Positions 5,604 to 6,916 of a DNA stretch of 6,916 nt are shown here, one piece after another (the first letter of the stretch is position 1; every line of letters starts with the position of its first letter). The DNA is from Rickettsiales bacterium (lineage in GTDB: Bacteria > Pseudomonadota > Alphaproteobacteria > Rickettsiales > Rickettsiaceae), in contig CANNRM010000027.1 in assembly GCA_947508155.1 (NCBI GenBank), positions 1 through 6,916 of the forward strand, written 5' to 3'. A program made the translations under genes and the position numbers. A model generated the notes under the pieces. It did no database searches, was not told the DNA's origin, and saw only the letters and a program-made list of their open reading frames with translations.

Positions 5604-6916
5604 TTACGCCATCTGACCCATCACATAGCTCATCTGCCTATAACTCAACGCTTCAGCAATATGAATCCTTCGCACACTCGCTAGCCCTTCCAAATCAGCT
5701 ATTGTCCTTGCCACACGCAAGATGCGGTTATATCCACGCATCGATAATTTAAACTTTTGCGCAGCCTCATTTAGCAAATCAATACTTCCATCACCAGGTG
5801 TTGCGTAATCTATGAGCAATTGCCCATCCATACGACCATTCGTACTAATACCGTGCCCATCATAACGATCCAACTGAATTTGCCTTGCAGCTATCACACG
5901 AGCTTTGATCTCATCTGAAGATTCTCCACATTTTTCGCCTCTTTTTACCTCAAGAAAATCGAGCGCTGGAACCTCTATACTCAAATCAAAACGATCCATA
6001 ATTGGCCCAGAAATCTTATTCTGATAATCACTTCCGCATTTCGGAGCACGTCCACAACCACGCGTATCATCGCCAAGATATCCACACTTGCAAGGATTCA
6101 TAGCCGCAATGAGTTGGAATTTGGCTGGATATGTAATATGAGAATTAGCACGCGAGATCAACACCTTCCCAGTTTCAATCGGTTGACGTAGAGATTCTAT
6201 AACAGTTGATGGAAATTCAGGCAATTCATCTAAAAATAATACTCCATTATGAGCTAGTGAAATTTCCCCAGGTTTTACCCTCTTTCCCATTCCACCACCC
6301 ACCATTGCAGGCATAGAACATGAATGATGGGGAGAGCGAAATGGCCTTGCATTAGTGAGCTTCCCATCCTCAATTAACCCAGAAATACTGGCAATAGTAC
6401 TACATTCCAAAATCTCACGGGCGGACATCTCTGGCAATATCCCAGGAAGCCTTTGCGCAAGCATCGATTTCCCAGCTCCAGGAGGGCCAGACATCAAAAG
6501 ATTATGCTCTCCAGCTGCCGCAATCTCAAGAACACGCTTTGCTGATTCCTGCCCTTGAATATCCGCCATATCAGCATAAACATTCTCAAAATCACTCAAC
6601 TCAGCTTTTGGAGGAGACAAAACCTGACTACCTTTAAAATGATTCGCAAGCGCTATCAAATTATGCGCTGCAACAATATTCCCATTACCAGACCAAGCTG
6701 CTTCCTTCCCATTTGCCGCAGGGCAAATAAGCCCCTTTTCGCGCTGCGTTGCACCAATTGCGGCAGGAAGAACACCAGAAATTGGCAAAATTGACCCATC
6801 GAGCGAAAGCTCCCCAGCAATTAAATATTCCGTTATTTGGTCTGATGGCAAAACGCCCATGGAAGCAAGAACGCTGCAAGCTATTGGCAAGTCAAAATGA
6901 CTACCTTCTTTCACAA
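5604..6916 (-). CDS. comM: ComM/YifB family AAA+ branch-migration helicase (5' end outside window)
   Basis: ComM is a hexameric AAA+ helicase that promotes branch migration when incoming DNA is integrated during natural transformation; it is widespread and was long annotated as magnesium chelatase-like. The visible 437 codons lack roughly the first 70-90 residues of the usual ~500. A GTG at 6912-6914 looks like a start but is an internal Val codon, since KEGSHFDLPIA is an internal family motif. Counting that Val as residue 1: the Lon/ChlI-like N-terminal domain extends to about 95, Walker A GPPGAGKS is at 143-150, Walker B VLFLDE at 225-230, and sensor 1 AAMNPC at 270-275. A Cys cluster (C275, C277, C287, C293) is typical of the family and may bind zinc. 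The arginine-finger segment is GPIMDRFD (303-310, R308) and sensor 2 SMRGYNRILRVART is at 391-404. The reading frame is intact, so the gene appears functional. Confidence 0.96.
   Translation of the reverse strand, partial: VKEGSHFDLPIACSVLASMGVLPSDQITEYLIAGELSLDGSILPISGVLPAAIGATQREKGLICPAANGKEAAWSGNGNIVAAHNLIALANHFKGSQVLSPPKAELSDFENVYADMADIQGQESAKRVLEIAAAGEHNLLMSGPPGAGKSMLAQRLPGILPEMSAREILECSTIASISGLIEDGKLTNARPFRSPHHSCSMPAMVGGGMGKRVKPGEISLAHNGVLFLDELPEFPSTVIESLRQPIETGKVLISRANSHITYPAKFQLIAAMNPCKCGYLGDDTRGCGRAPKCGSDYQNKISGPIMDRFDLSIEVPALDFLEVKRGEKCGESSDEIKARVIAARQIQLDRYDGHGISTNGRMDGQLLIDYATPGDGSIDLLNEAAQKFKLSMRGYNRILRVARTIADLEGLASVRRIHIAEALSYRQMSYVMGQMA

Noticed and set aside
6355..6879. Several short open frames on both strands inside comM
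   Set aside because: They overlap a strongly conserved coding frame and show no ribosome-binding site or recognisable protein; they are shadows.
6912..6914. GTG as the start codon of comM
   Set aside because: KEGSHFDLPIA is an internal conserved motif of the family, and relatives have about 70-90 residues before it. The frame is therefore cut by the window edge, not started here.

Overview
The window is a chromosomal stretch of an AT-rich bacterium. The protein families (an alphaproteobacterial-type DnaA and beta clamp, an alphaproteobacterial AsmA protein, ComM) and the dispersed palindromic repeats that begin CGTCATTGCGAGG and end GGCAATCTC suggest an alphaproteobacterium, most likely a host-associated Rickettsiales- or Holosporales-type intracellular lineage. 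This placement rests on recognition of families and repeat style, not on a database search.

All six genes lie on the minus strand, so transcription runs from high to low coordinates. In that order they are: the C-terminal part of comM (cut by the right edge, to 5604); an AsmA-family envelope protein (5295-3712); a single-domain rhodanese (3417-3073); dnaA (3068-1674); dnaN (1503-352); and the first 75 codons of an unrecognised protein (225-1, cut by the left edge). Rhodanese and dnaA are separated by 4 nt and are probably one transcript, with dnaN following as the distal cistron. DnaA starts replication and DnaN is the sliding clamp. ComM is a branch-migration helicase linked to natural transformation. 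AsmA works in envelope and lipid homeostasis, and the rhodanese in sulfur transfer.

The gaps between genes carry three foldback repeats of two families. Family A, about 130 bp, occurs at 3534-3666 and 5428-5561 and so brackets the asmA gene. It has about 37-nt terminal inverted arms and a short AT-rich core that is partly shared between the copies, like a non-autonomous MITE. Family B, 125 bp and visibly more GC-rich, sits between dnaA and dnaN, ending 1 nt after the dnaA stop. Each half folds into its own hairpin, as in a paired REP (REPIN-like) unit. In both families the hairpin tips vary in sequence but remain self-complementary, mostly around a GAA triloop.

The most interesting gene is the partial one at the left edge. 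Its N-terminus is very hydrophilic and has a bipartite nuclear-localisation-like cluster with an acidic linker, overlapping casein kinase 2-like and CDK-like sites, followed by an RVxF-type (PP1-docking-like) motif. That is unusual for a bacterial housekeeping protein and makes it a candidate host-nucleus effector. A 19-bp perfect-armed palindrome lies in its probable promoter region. No tRNA, rRNA, CRISPR array, insertion-sequence transposase or clustered DnaA-box origin was seen.
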